From Fictibacillus fluitans (GTDB lineage Bacteria; Bacillota; Bacilli; Bacillales; Fictibacillaceae), in NCBI RefSeq assembly GCF_030418125.1, contig NZ_JAUHTR010000018.1:1-64000 (forward strand): 64,000 bases of DNA, in the 5' to 3' direction. Made by a program: the position numbers and the translations under genes. The notes beneath the pieces are model-generated. The model was not told where the DNA came from. It ran no database searches and worked only from the letters and a program-made list of their open reading frames with translations. Below, piece after piece: positions 43,402 through 51,094 of the stretch (positions within the stretch are counted from its first letter, which is position 1; the number at the start of each line of letters is the position of its first letter).

Positions 43402-43542
43402 TAGGCAGCCCTCTTATAAGCCTTCTGGTCAAGGCGATAACTTTGGACCATGAGAAGGCTTGCCAAAATAGTGACCCAAGACCACCAATCGCGGTGAGTA
43501 TGCTCCAAAGACTGTATTTGGTAGCAAGCCTTATTTGCTCAT
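43402..43542 (-). pseudogene. Possible broken small membrane-protein gene
   Basis: On the minus strand an open stretch ending at 43402 encodes a tryptophan-rich helix (RDWWSWVTILASLLMV) and a basic tail. An ATG at 43542 is followed after three codons by a stop in its own frame; one base shift would join them. No homologue recognised; a chance frame is possible. Confidence 0.25.
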
Positions 43543-43564
43543 CCTTCTCAGAATCCCGCTAATG

Positions 43565-45493
43565 CTAATATTTCCCCAACTCCTCCGCAGCCACCTCCAC
43601 TTTAGGCGACAAGTCCTCATAAGGAGCAGACTTTTTCAGGCGCTCTTTAAAATACTTATTTAACTCTGGATCAGTACAAAAGATAAAGCACCCTTTCATA
43701 CCTCTCGTCATGAGCGTTCTGTAAGTATTTCTTATAATTTGGTCTGCTAATTCTTGAGCTTTCTCAAGATCCTCTTTGGCCAGTTTTTTAATTCCTCTAA
43801 GAGATTGATCGGTTTTAGCGCGCTTAGTATAGTCTGTAACGACATGGCCATCTCTACAGGAAATATCGGGTCCTATGATGACACCGACGTAATCAAACTC
43901 CAGTCCTTGAGAAGTATGGATGCAGCCGGCTTCTGAGACGGAATCCTGTTCAATGGCCCAGATGCTGTCTGATAGATTCCAGCTAATCTCAAAGTTGTGT
44001 TCCGGTAGTTCAATATCTTTATGTAATGTGTTTTTCCTGCCTTTCGTTGGCCATTCCCAACAGTATCCGGCGAGCATACGTGACTTGTTGTTTTTCTTAT
44101 TGAGTTCTTCAATTTCCCTCAGCATAGCATTGGGGTCATCACATACTCTGAAGTCATAATCTATGCCACGGTCATTTGCGTTAGCTGTTTCCCTAATTTG
44201 AAGAACGTCATCCAGCCAAGCAATATAGGCGTCAGACCCATCACAGCGAAACTGTGAGACAAGCTTACCTTGAATCAGTTCTGCGTCTAGCTCTTTTGTA
44301 TACTTGCTTATGAGATCAATGCTGCCAATATCTTTTAATGTGACTTTTTGGTTCTCATCGATAAAGAAAATTGTAAATTTAGAAGCGTGGATTACCTCTT
44401 TTATCTGGTTTTCTCCTAAATTACTGTAGAGACCGGACTTTTCATTTAGACGGTGTGCTTCATCGATTATGAGAACATCGAATTCATCCTTTTCGGATTC
44501 CGTAAAGCTTCCGGATCCTTTAAACAGGTTATCAATCTGGGTTTTCTTGATGGTGCCTTTCAGTTTAGAGGCATATACATTACGTGGAGCTGAATTCTTC
44601 GATACATAGAGTGCTGTTAATTCCTGATTAATAAGGTTAACAAGGAGGTTTATAGCCATAACTGATTTCCCTGTACCTGGTCCGCCCTCAATGACCATAC
44701 CCCTCTTTTTTTCAGTCTTAATACTCTCCAACGCTAAAAGAAAGGCATCTTCATAAAATACTTTTTGCTCATCAATCAGTACAAATTCCTCGTTCCCTTT
44801 CAACATGCTAGCAAGAGAATCCTGTAATGACTTTGAAGGACGGATTTTCCCGTGTTCTATCTGATAGATTAACTGGTTACGGTCACCGAAACGAACATAT
44901 TTCTTAATAAAGTCCCTTAATTTCTGTATTTCGCCTTTTGCAAAAACAGGAGCTTTTTCAAGATGGTCAGTATAGTGAGGATCGATTAAAGGATCATTTT
45001 CTGACTTACGGTAATTATGTAAATAGGCGCATGGATTCAACAGGATATGCTGATCTTGCACATTTTGATTAAAGTCATGAATTAAGGCAGCATATGACCA
45101 TGCTTGATAAGAAGGATGGGTTACTGTCCGATTCCCTCCGCCGAGATAAGTAGACACAAGTGCATCCTTGGATGTTATCTTCTCAACCTCTGACCACTGC
45201 TTCAATTCTACGATGACGACATGATCTTCAGTCCCATCATGACCAGCTACCAAGAAATCCACCCGTTTAGAAGTATTGGGTATCTTAAATTCTATGGCAA
45301 CAGCTGAATCATCTGGAATCTCTTTATCCTGCATAACATTAGACATTCGCTGGAGTGAATTCTCCCATGATTGTATTTCACTTTTACTTGTCCGGCCTAT
45401 TTTATTTTGATAAGATTCATAAAGACGTTCCACAAGAAGTTCATTTGTAACATCAGAGATAAATTCCATTTTTGTCGCTTCATAAATGATCAA
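43565..45493 (-). CDS. PD-(D/E)XK nuclease-DUF2075 helicase fusion
   Basis: 642-aa protein of the DUF2075 (Schlafen-group-3-like helicase) family. Seen: an N-terminal nuclease-like motif with E68, D79 (KRVDFLVAG) and E96-x-K98 (VIVELKQW); Walker A EGGPGTGKSVMAINLL with K276; Walker B DVLIIDEAHRL near 330; an SQFRCDGSDAY arginine-finger region and the C-terminal TRGMKGCFIFCTD helicase VI-like block. The TTG at 45493 follows AGAGGTGA by seven bases; an ATG at 45538 is in frame but unsupported. Such fusions are suspected antiviral or DNA-processing proteins; role is inferred. AT-richer than neighbours and accompanied by a decayed second copy at 47200. Confidence 0.75.
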   Translation of the reverse strand: MIIYEATKMEFISDVTNELLVERLYESYQNKIGRTSKSEIQSWENSLQRMSNVMQDKEIPDDSAVAIEFKIPNTSKRVDFLVAGHDGTEDHVVIVELKQWSEVEKITSKDALVSTYLGGGNRTVTHPSYQAWSYAALIHDFNQNVQDQHILLNPCAYLHNYRKSENDPLIDPHYTDHLEKAPVFAKGEIQKLRDFIKKYVRFGDRNQLIYQIEHGKIRPSKSLQDSLASMLKGNEEFVLIDEQKVFYEDAFLLALESIKTEKKRGMVIEGGPGTGKSVMAINLLVNLINQELTALYVSKNSAPRNVYASKLKGTIKKTQIDNLFKGSGSFTESEKDEFDVLIIDEAHRLNEKSGLYSNLGENQIKEVIHASKFTIFFIDENQKVTLKDIGSIDLISKYTKELDAELIQGKLVSQFRCDGSDAYIAWLDDVLQIRETANANDRGIDYDFRVCDDPNAMLREIEELNKKNNKSRMLAGYCWEWPTKGRKNTLHKDIELPEHNFEISWNLSDSIWAIEQDSVSEAGCIHTSQGLEFDYVGVIIGPDISCRDGHVVTDYTKRAKTDQSLRGIKKLAKEDLEKAQELADQIIRNTYRTLMTRGMKGCFIFCTDPELNKYFKERLKKSAPYEDLSPKVEVAAEELGKY

Positions 45494-45581
45494 GTTGATG
45501 TCACCTCTTTGGAGAGTATAGTGACTATATTTTATCATTTTATGTAAGTAGGATTGGCAAAAAAATGAAAAAAGTGATAAA

Positions 45582-45610
45582 AGAAGAGCCTCAGTATTTG
45601 AAGCTCTTCT
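45582..45610 (-). terminator. Terminator of the PadR-permease operon
   Basis: AGAAGAGC and GCTCTTCT arms; on the minus strand a T-rich stretch follows. Confidence 0.75.
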
Positions 45611-45644
45611 TTAAACGTTAAGCGTAATTCTTTATAGAGTCAAT

Positions 45645-46172
45645 TTATGCATCCATCGTTATGTCATTCTTTAACATCTTTTTTTGGTCATATATCTTTT
45701 CAAAAAGAAGTCCTGTTAAATAGTAAAATACGAGGCCAAAGCTAATGTGAATCAGTGTGAATTTGGTGCCAAATGATGTGAATTCATATAAAAGAACAGG
45801 CAGTTTCACTGTTGACCAGGCGCCTAAGAAAAACACGATATAGCGGACACTGGCTCCTTTTTTCAATAAAAGAACAGCGATGGGAAAGGCTATATAAAGA
45901 GGGCCAGCAGCTACTGTTGCCAATAATAAGGTGAATAAGATACCATATATCCCTGATTTTTCACCCATATATCGAATGAGCGATTCCTTTTTTACCCATT
46001 GATCCAATAACCCCACCAATATAAATATGGGAGGAAGCAGGAGCAGCATATCCAAAATGCTTTTGCCCGTTAGCTGAACGGCTTTCAATCCCATAGTTTG
46101 ATTTATAAAAGTTATAACAAGGAGTCCTATTAATAAAACGAAAAAGAACCAGTACCTTTTCAGTTTGATCAT
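45645..46172 (-). CDS. Permease (DUF318/YraQ type), second half
   Basis: 175-aa membrane protein with about five helices. Together with the overlapping upstream gene it appears to make up one predicted permease of the COG0701 group, whose usual members are single chains of about 300-330 aa. The motif VAAGPLYIAFPIAVLLLKKGASVRYIVFFLGAW matches the repeat in the first half (SIALIPSFIVFPLGRTLIQNGA). Start ATG 46172 overlaps the previous stop (ATGA). Substrate unknown. A longer frame to 46553 is an overlap artefact. Confidence 0.7.
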   Translation of the reverse strand: MIKLKRYWFFFVLLIGLLVITFINQTMGLKAVQLTGKSILDMLLLLPPIFILVGLLDQWVKKESLIRYMGEKSGIYGILFTLLLATVAAGPLYIAFPIAVLLLKKGASVRYIVFFLGAWSTVKLPVLLYEFTSFGTKFTLIHISFGLVFYYLTGLLFEKIYDQKKMLKNDITMDA

Positions 46173-46651
46173 GCCATCACCACCCAAATAATTAATGCAA
46201 ACAGAAGGGACATTATAATGGCAGAAGCATTTCGGGCATAGGCGAAACTTCTTCCAAACGTTTTTTGTTCCATGGATAATGTGGCAAACCCAACAGACAT
46301 CAATGTGGACATTAATACCGCTACTTGAGGAAGAGCGGCGCCATTTTGTATCAGGGTACGTCCGAGAGGAAAGACGATAAAACTCGGAATCAAAGCAATC
46401 GAGCCAAGGATGGTTGAGTAAAAAATGCCAAGTAAACCAGATTGTTCGCCAATAATTGAAGAAATAAATGACGGTGTTAATAAAGTTAATACGAGTCCTA
46501 CAAAAAGCATAATAGCCAATAGGTCGGGTAAAACATTGCGGAACATTTTCCATGAACGCAATAAGGCATTTTTCGTTTTAGTCTTATCCTTTATGAAAGA
46601 AATAACCAAATAGATAGTAGCAACAGCATACAAAATAATCCCGCTAATCAT
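46169..46651 (-). CDS. Permease (DUF318/YraQ type), first half
   Basis: 160-aa membrane protein with about four or five helices and the PSFIVFPLGRTLIQNGAALP signature. It overlaps padR by eight bases and the second half by four, so all three are translated in a coupled way. Split permeases of this group occur in Firmicutes; the partners likely form a heterodimer. Confidence 0.7.
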   Translation of the reverse strand: MISGIILYAVATIYLVISFIKDKTKTKNALLRSWKMFRNVLPDLLAIMLFVGLVLTLLTPSFISSIIGEQSGLLGIFYSTILGSIALIPSFIVFPLGRTLIQNGAALPQVAVLMSTLMSVGFATLSMEQKTFGRSFAYARNASAIIMSLLFALIIWVVMA

Positions 46652-46982
46652 TATTTTGAGTCTTCCATTCTTTATATTTCTCTTGAAAGAACGATAAATT
46701 TTTTATTTTTTCCTCTATATCTATATGAAAATCTTCTAATTTTCTTTTGCCATCTGCTGTGATTTTATACATTCTTATCGGCTTATCACCATTAGTATCA
46801 AAGTAAGATTCCACTGCCCCTTCTTCCTCTAATTTCTTTAAAGTCCGATATAATATGGCACTGTCAATGGGATTGACGGGAAGCTCTTCCTCACATTTTT
46901 GCAGAAGCTTCCCCCCATAGTTATCTCCGTCTGTTAAAAACATTAATAGAAATGCTCCAGTGTGTCTTCCTGTATGTTTCAT
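46644..46982 (-). CDS. PadR family transcriptional regulator
   Basis: 112-aa winged-helix repressor: MKHTGRHTGAFLLMFLTDGDNYGGKLLQKC, then SAILYRTLKKLEEEGAVESYFD (recognition helix) and a basic wing GDKPIRMYKIT, with a C-terminal dimer helix. I use ATG 46982 (AGGAGG ten bases before); ATG 47006 overlaps nothing useful. It heads the operon with the split permease and its promoter lies within a 50-bp palindrome, pointing to autoregulation. Confidence 0.85.
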   Translation of the reverse strand: MKHTGRHTGAFLLMFLTDGDNYGGKLLQKCEEELPVNPIDSAILYRTLKKLEEEGAVESYFDTNGDKPIRMYKITADGKRKLEDFHIDIEEKIKNLSFFQEKYKEWKTQNND

Positions 46983-47014
46983 GGATAAGAATCCTCCTAT
47001 TTTCAATAATTTTA

Positions 47015-47064
47015 TGACTCACTACTGTTATTGACAGTATACTGTCAATAACAGTAGTGAGTCA
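47015..47064. promoter_or_regulatory. 50-bp perfect palindrome, probable PadR operator
   Basis: Two 25-bp arms meet at 47039/47040 without mismatch. On the minus strand it contains TTGACT (47060-47065) and TATACT (47036-47041) 18 bp apart, i.e. the padR promoter. Confidence 0.8.
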
Positions 47065-47073
47065 ACAAGTCTG

Positions 47074-47141
47074 CACTAATGAATAAGCCATACTACGCAA
47101 GAACTCTATATGCTCTTGTTAGTATGGCTTATTCATTAGTG
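47074..47141. repeat. Second long inverted repeat upstream of padR
   Basis: CACTAATGAATAAGCCATAC..TA (47074-47095) and its exact complement at 47120-47141 form a 22-bp stem; an inner CAAGA/TCTTG extends it. No T run; purpose unclear. Confidence 0.75.
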
Positions 47142-47199
47142 AAAAAGGGTTGCACACTATACGCTTTTGAAATACTCATTCAACTAGGAATTAGTACTA

Positions 47200-47292
47200 A
47201 AGATAAAACACCTATTATTCCTCTTGTCATGAAGGTTCGGTAAGTGTTTTCTAATAATTTGGTCTGCCAATTCTTGTGCTTTATCAAGATCT
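47200..47292 (-). pseudogene. Relic of a second DUF2075 gene
   Basis: Over about 93 bp this matches the 3' part of the DUF2075 gene (43680-43773), encoding DLDKAQELADQIIRK as against DLEKAQELADQIIRN, then shifts frame. Nothing else of the copy is visible. Confidence 0.8.
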
Positions 47293-47395
47293 AGAATTCA
47301 AAATAAAAAAATCGTAATTTTTATTTGTATTAAGCAAAGAATGGAATATATAATTAAAAAAATGACGATAATTTTAAATAAGGGAGGTGGTTTTT

Positions 47396-48628
47396 ATGGA
47401 ATATGAGAAATTATCAAAGCTTTTTTATAAAAAGGATGAAGAATTCTATAAAAACGAACTGAGTAAAAGAAAAAATAGTTATGGAAGCTATTTAACTCCT
47501 TTAACGATTAATGGTTTTCGTAAAGGAAAAAAAATTAGTGAAACCTACCAATTATTTTATGTCAATATTCATAAATTAATGTCTCTGAATAATAAAGTAT
47601 TGATAAATAGTTCCAAAATATCTGCTTTGATTAGTAAGCTTCCTAACTTTGTAATAGAACCATACTTCCATAAACTTATTATAAACGAAGCACAAAGTAA
47701 TAATGAAATAGAAGGTATACGTAGTACAAAAAAGGAACTAAAAGAAGTACTAGGTGACTTAATGAAATCGGAAAAAAAGAAGAAGCGCTTTAAAGGATTA
47801 ATGAAAACCTATTTGTTTATAGATGAAATTAAGTCCTTCACAGAAATAGCAGACTTTAGAGAGCTTTATGATAACCTTGTCTCTGATGAAATAGCGAAAG
47901 AAGATATACCAGATGGAGAATTATTTAGAAAAGGGTACGTAGAGATAAACGATGGAATAAATACAACGCATATTGGTGTAAGTTCTGAGGGCAAAATTGT
48001 TGAATCACTCAATGCATTAATCAATTACTTGGATGATGAACAGCATTCCGAACTATACCGTTACATGGTGGCTCACTATTATTATGAATATATCCATCCT
48101 TTTTATGATGGGAATGGGAGAACAGGACGGTTATTAGTATGTAGTTATTTATCTAGATATCTTGAAAGATACTCTGCAATAACATTCTCTTATGCAGTTA
48201 ACAAAAATAAACTAAAATACTACAACGCATTAGAAGAAATACCTTCTCCATTAAATCAAGGAGATATGACATTTTATTTGAAGGATATGTTAGAATTACT
48301 ATCTGCAGGACAAGAAGGAATAATTGATGATTTAGAAATAAATTTATCAAAAATGGAACGTATTAAAAACTATTTTAAAAGTAATAATTGGTCTGATCAG
48401 GAAGAAGAAGCAGATCTATTAAAAATAATGACCTATCTAAACGTATTTGTAGACGCTGAAGCTAATTTTCCTGTGACTCGGTTAATGGAACTGTCGAAAA
48501 AATCAAGGTATAAATTAAATCAAATCATGAACAACTTAAATGAAGCGGGATACGTTCAATTAGTTAGTCAAAGGCCAAAGGAATACAAAGTAACTGATGA
48601 ATTTTTAGAAAGTATATTAATTGTGTAA
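47396..48628 (+). CDS. Fic family protein
   Basis: Fic proteins transfer AMP or other phosphates to target proteins. The 410-aa chain has a Fic-N domain, an inhibitory-helix region NEAQSNNEIEGIRS with the likely inhibitory Glu at 106, the catalytic loop HPFYDGNGRTGR (His 234) and a C-terminal winged helix (TRLMELSKKSRYKLNQIMNNLNEAGYV). GGGAGGTGG precedes ATG 47396; the GTG at 47387 is in that site. Very AT-rich with AAA/ATA codons, unlike the core genes, so probably acquired. No separate antitoxin gene is adjacent, consistent with the built-in inhibitory helix. Confidence 0.88.
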   Translation: MEYEKLSKLFYKKDEEFYKNELSKRKNSYGSYLTPLTINGFRKGKKISETYQLFYVNIHKLMSLNNKVLINSSKISALISKLPNFVIEPYFHKLIINEAQSNNEIEGIRSTKKELKEVLGDLMKSEKKKKRFKGLMKTYLFIDEIKSFTEIADFRELYDNLVSDEIAKEDIPDGELFRKGYVEINDGINTTHIGVSSEGKIVESLNALINYLDDEQHSELYRYMVAHYYYEYIHPFYDGNGRTGRLLVCSYLSRYLERYSAITFSYAVNKNKLKYYNALEEIPSPLNQGDMTFYLKDMLELLSAGQEGIIDDLEINLSKMERIKNYFKSNNWSDQEEEADLLKIMTYLNVFVDAEANFPVTRLMELSKKSRYKLNQIMNNLNEAGYVQLVSQRPKEYKVTDEFLESILIV

Positions 48629-48680
48629 GCAGTTAACATGAAGAAAAATTCAGGTAATACGTAATCAATCTCTCTTAAAA

Positions 48681-48716
48681 AAAGAGACCGAACACTGGAT
48701 TCGGTCTCCTTTTTGT
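48681..48716. terminator. Bidirectional terminator between fic and SDR genes
   Basis: GAGACCGAA and TTCGGTCTC arms with A run before and T run after. Confidence 0.85.
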
Positions 48717-48723
48717 TTTTCTT

Positions 48724-49755
48724 TTAGGAATAAGGCACTTGCTCTTTTTTATTATTCTTCGACGCATTCCATACGTACATTCCGAGGCCGGTCAATGCCA
48801 TCGCCGACAGCACCGGGTGCTTGGAGGCTTTGACGTACCAGCTTCGGTTGCGGACCCAGCCGGAATTGGTGCCCCGCTCATGCATGCCGTAACCGGGTTG
48901 ATACAGGCCGCTTTCCTCGCGGGGGTTGGACGGTCGGTTGTCATGCTGTGTTCGGAACATCGTCCCTTCCATCCACTTGTCCATCATGCGGGGAGCGAGT
49001 CTTCCCAAAACCGTGGTAAGCTTCGCCTGTGACCCGATAAACATGTCCCTTGTCGGGTGGGATGCAGCGTATAATATAGCATCAGCCACTGCTTCAGGGG
49101 CATACATCATGCCGACGTGTGCCGGCTGTTTTTCCAGATAGCTCATGGCATGCTCGTTGTACGGGGTATCGATTCTGCCGGGATGGATTAAGGTTACCGA
49201 GACGGGTGCTTTTTCCTTTTCCAGTTCCATGCGCAGGTTCTCGGTCCAGCCGTGCAGCGCAAATTTAGCTGCCGAATAGGTGGACTGCACGACGGTCCCG
49301 CGGTCGCCGAACAGGCTGCCCACATTGATCAATGCACCGGGAACCCTTCGTTCGGTAAAATGCTTGACTGCCATTCTTGAGCCGTACACCACGCCCCAGA
49401 AGTTTGTTTCAAACATCCGCTTCATGTCTTCGGTGCTGACGTCCATGGCTTTGCCGAAGATCGATACCCCGGCGTTGTTGACCCATGTGTCAAAGCGGCC
49501 GAATTCACTCAGTGCAGTGTCGGAAATTTTGCGTACATCTTCCTCTTTGCCCACGTCCGCTACCACATAGGCAGTGGGACAGCCTTTGCTTCTCAGTTCT
49601 TCTGCCAGCTGCTGAAGAGCCGCTTCATTACGGGCGGCGAGGACCACTTTTGCTCCTTTTGAGGCGGCCATTCTTGCCGTTGCCAGCCCGATGCCGCTGG
49701 AAGCTCCGGTAATGACCACAACTTGATGCTTCAGTTTCTTTAAAGAAATTCCCAT
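48724..49755 (-). CDS. SDR family oxidoreductase
   Basis: 343-aa short-chain dehydrogenase/reductase. VVITGASSGIGLATARMAA is the cofactor glycine motif, NNAGVS follows, the catalytic Ser-Tyr-Lys is seen in NVGSLFGDRG..YSAAKFAL. The C-terminal 90 residues form an extension with a hydrophobic end (LSAMALTGLGMYVW), possibly a membrane anchor. I start at ATG 49755 with GAGGAGGAAAC upstream; the frame continues to 49821 without a site. Substrate unknown. Confidence 0.85.
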   Translation of the reverse strand: MGISLKKLKHQVVVITGASSGIGLATARMAASKGAKVVLAARNEAALQQLAEELRSKGCPTAYVVADVGKEEDVRKISDTALSEFGRFDTWVNNAGVSIFGKAMDVSTEDMKRMFETNFWGVVYGSRMAVKHFTERRVPGALINVGSLFGDRGTVVQSTYSAAKFALHGWTENLRMELEKEKAPVSVTLIHPGRIDTPYNEHAMSYLEKQPAHVGMMYAPEAVADAILYAASHPTRDMFIGSQAKLTTVLGRLAPRMMDKWMEGTMFRTQHDNRPSNPREESGLYQPGYGMHERGTNSGWVRNRSWYVKASKHPVLSAMALTGLGMYVWNASKNNKKEQVPYS

Positions 49756-49837
49756 CAATGTTTCCTCCTCATAAAAAATAGACACCTTATCCTCTACCCG
49801 ATGGACTGACGTACCAATCATATATGCCTGTATTCCA

Positions 49838-49872
49838 TAAAAAAGAAACCAGGCTTTTGGCCAGGCTTCTAA
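49838..49872 (-). terminator. Terminator of the lactonase-dehydrogenase operon
   Basis: Imperfect hairpin (AGAAGCCTGGC with GCCTGGTTTCT, central T-T mismatch) followed on the minus strand by a T run. Confidence 0.55.
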
Positions 49873-49886
49873 AGGTTTACAAAGTG

Positions 49887-51068
49887 TTACTGAGGCTCAA
49901 CAACGGCACCTTCAAAGGCGGACTGGTAAATGTTTCGGATATCGTCCTCATGCAGCGGTAGCGGGCTTCGCGCCAGTATTCTTTTTTGCTTCACGCCATC
50001 CTGTGTCAGGCTCTCGAGGGCTGATTCAGGAACATCAAAACCGGAGAGAGTATCAGGAATGCCTACATCGTTGACGAGGCGCTTCAATTCTTCAACACAT
50101 CTGTAGGATGCTTCTTCATCGGACAGGTAGGCGGAATTGCCGCCGAGAGCATTTAAAATGTCCCCCATGCGCGTGACACAGCTACTGCGGATATAGCCCA
50201 TGACATAAGGCAGCAGCACGGCGTTTGATTCGCCATGGGAGATATGAAACTGGCCGCCGAGCGGGTAGGCAAGGGCATGAACACCGGCGACTCCCGCATT
50301 GAAAAAAGCAAGGCCGGCGATATAGCTGCCGTTGCTCATGTCAATCCGCGCCTGTTCGTCATTGCCGTTTTCAACGGCCCGGCGAAGGGAGCGGGCGATC
50401 AGGCGAATCGCCTGCAGTGCCAGGCCGTCTGTCGTTGGGCTTGCATTAACGGAAATATAGGCTTCCACCGCATGCGTCAGGGCATCAATGCCGGTCGCAG
50501 CCGTTACTTTTGGCGGTACGGACAGGGTCAGTGCAGGATCGATGATGGCCACATCGGCAAGCAGGTAATCATGGGTGACCACGTCTTTCGTCGTTTCAAG
50601 GGAGAGGACGGAGATGTTGGTGACCTCTGAACCCGTTCCGGAGGTGGTCGGGATAAGGATCTTTGGCAGTCCCTTTTTTTCTACTGTTCTTGTACCTGTT
50701 AAATTCAAATAATCCGTGACAGGACCTTCATGGACAGCGAGCACGGACGCGAGCTTGGTCAAATCCAGTGCACTTCCGCCGCCGACACCGATCACCATGT
50801 CGAATCCGCCTTCCCGGGTGAACGACACGAGCTTTTCTCCGATTTCAACCGGCGGCTCCGGTACAACTTCCGTGTACAAGGTGACAGAATAGCCCTGTTC
50901 CTCAAGCGGGCCGGTAACCTTGTCGGTCAATCCGATTTTAGCGAGCATCGGGTCCGTAACGACTAGGATTTTTTGCGGGCCGTATTTTTCAACTTCAGGC
51001 AGCAGTTCCTTTAACGCTCCCCAGCCAATATAGCTTAATGGTGTAAATACCAGCTTTGCTGCATTCAT
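49887..51068 (-). CDS. Iron-containing alcohol dehydrogenase
   Basis: 393-aa group III (iron) dehydrogenase. NAD-binding GVGGGSALDLTKL, the family signature with metal histidines GVAGVHALAYPLGGQFHISHGESNAVLLP. Together with the lactonase just upstream (26 bases away) it resembles the Agrobacterium BlcB-BlcC pair that turns gamma-butyrolactone into 4-hydroxybutyrate and succinate semialdehyde; that assignment is inference. AGGAGGACAACTGAG precedes the ATG. Confidence 0.88.
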   Translation of the reverse strand: MNAAKLVFTPLSYIGWGALKELLPEVEKYGPQKILVVTDPMLAKIGLTDKVTGPLEEQGYSVTLYTEVVPEPPVEIGEKLVSFTREGGFDMVIGVGGGSALDLTKLASVLAVHEGPVTDYLNLTGTRTVEKKGLPKILIPTTSGTGSEVTNISVLSLETTKDVVTHDYLLADVAIIDPALTLSVPPKVTAATGIDALTHAVEAYISVNASPTTDGLALQAIRLIARSLRRAVENGNDEQARIDMSNGSYIAGLAFFNAGVAGVHALAYPLGGQFHISHGESNAVLLPYVMGYIRSSCVTRMGDILNALGGNSAYLSDEEASYRCVEELKRLVNDVGIPDTLSGFDVPESALESLTQDGVKQKRILARSPLPLHEDDIRNIYQSAFEGAVVEPQ

Positions 51069-51094
51069 TCTCAGTTGTCCTCCTTCTTCTCCTT

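Noticed and set aside
45645-46553. 302-aa single protein
   Set aside because: The first 127 codons overlap the upstream permease half in another frame and have no membrane or family signal; the ATGA overlap start at 46172 is better.
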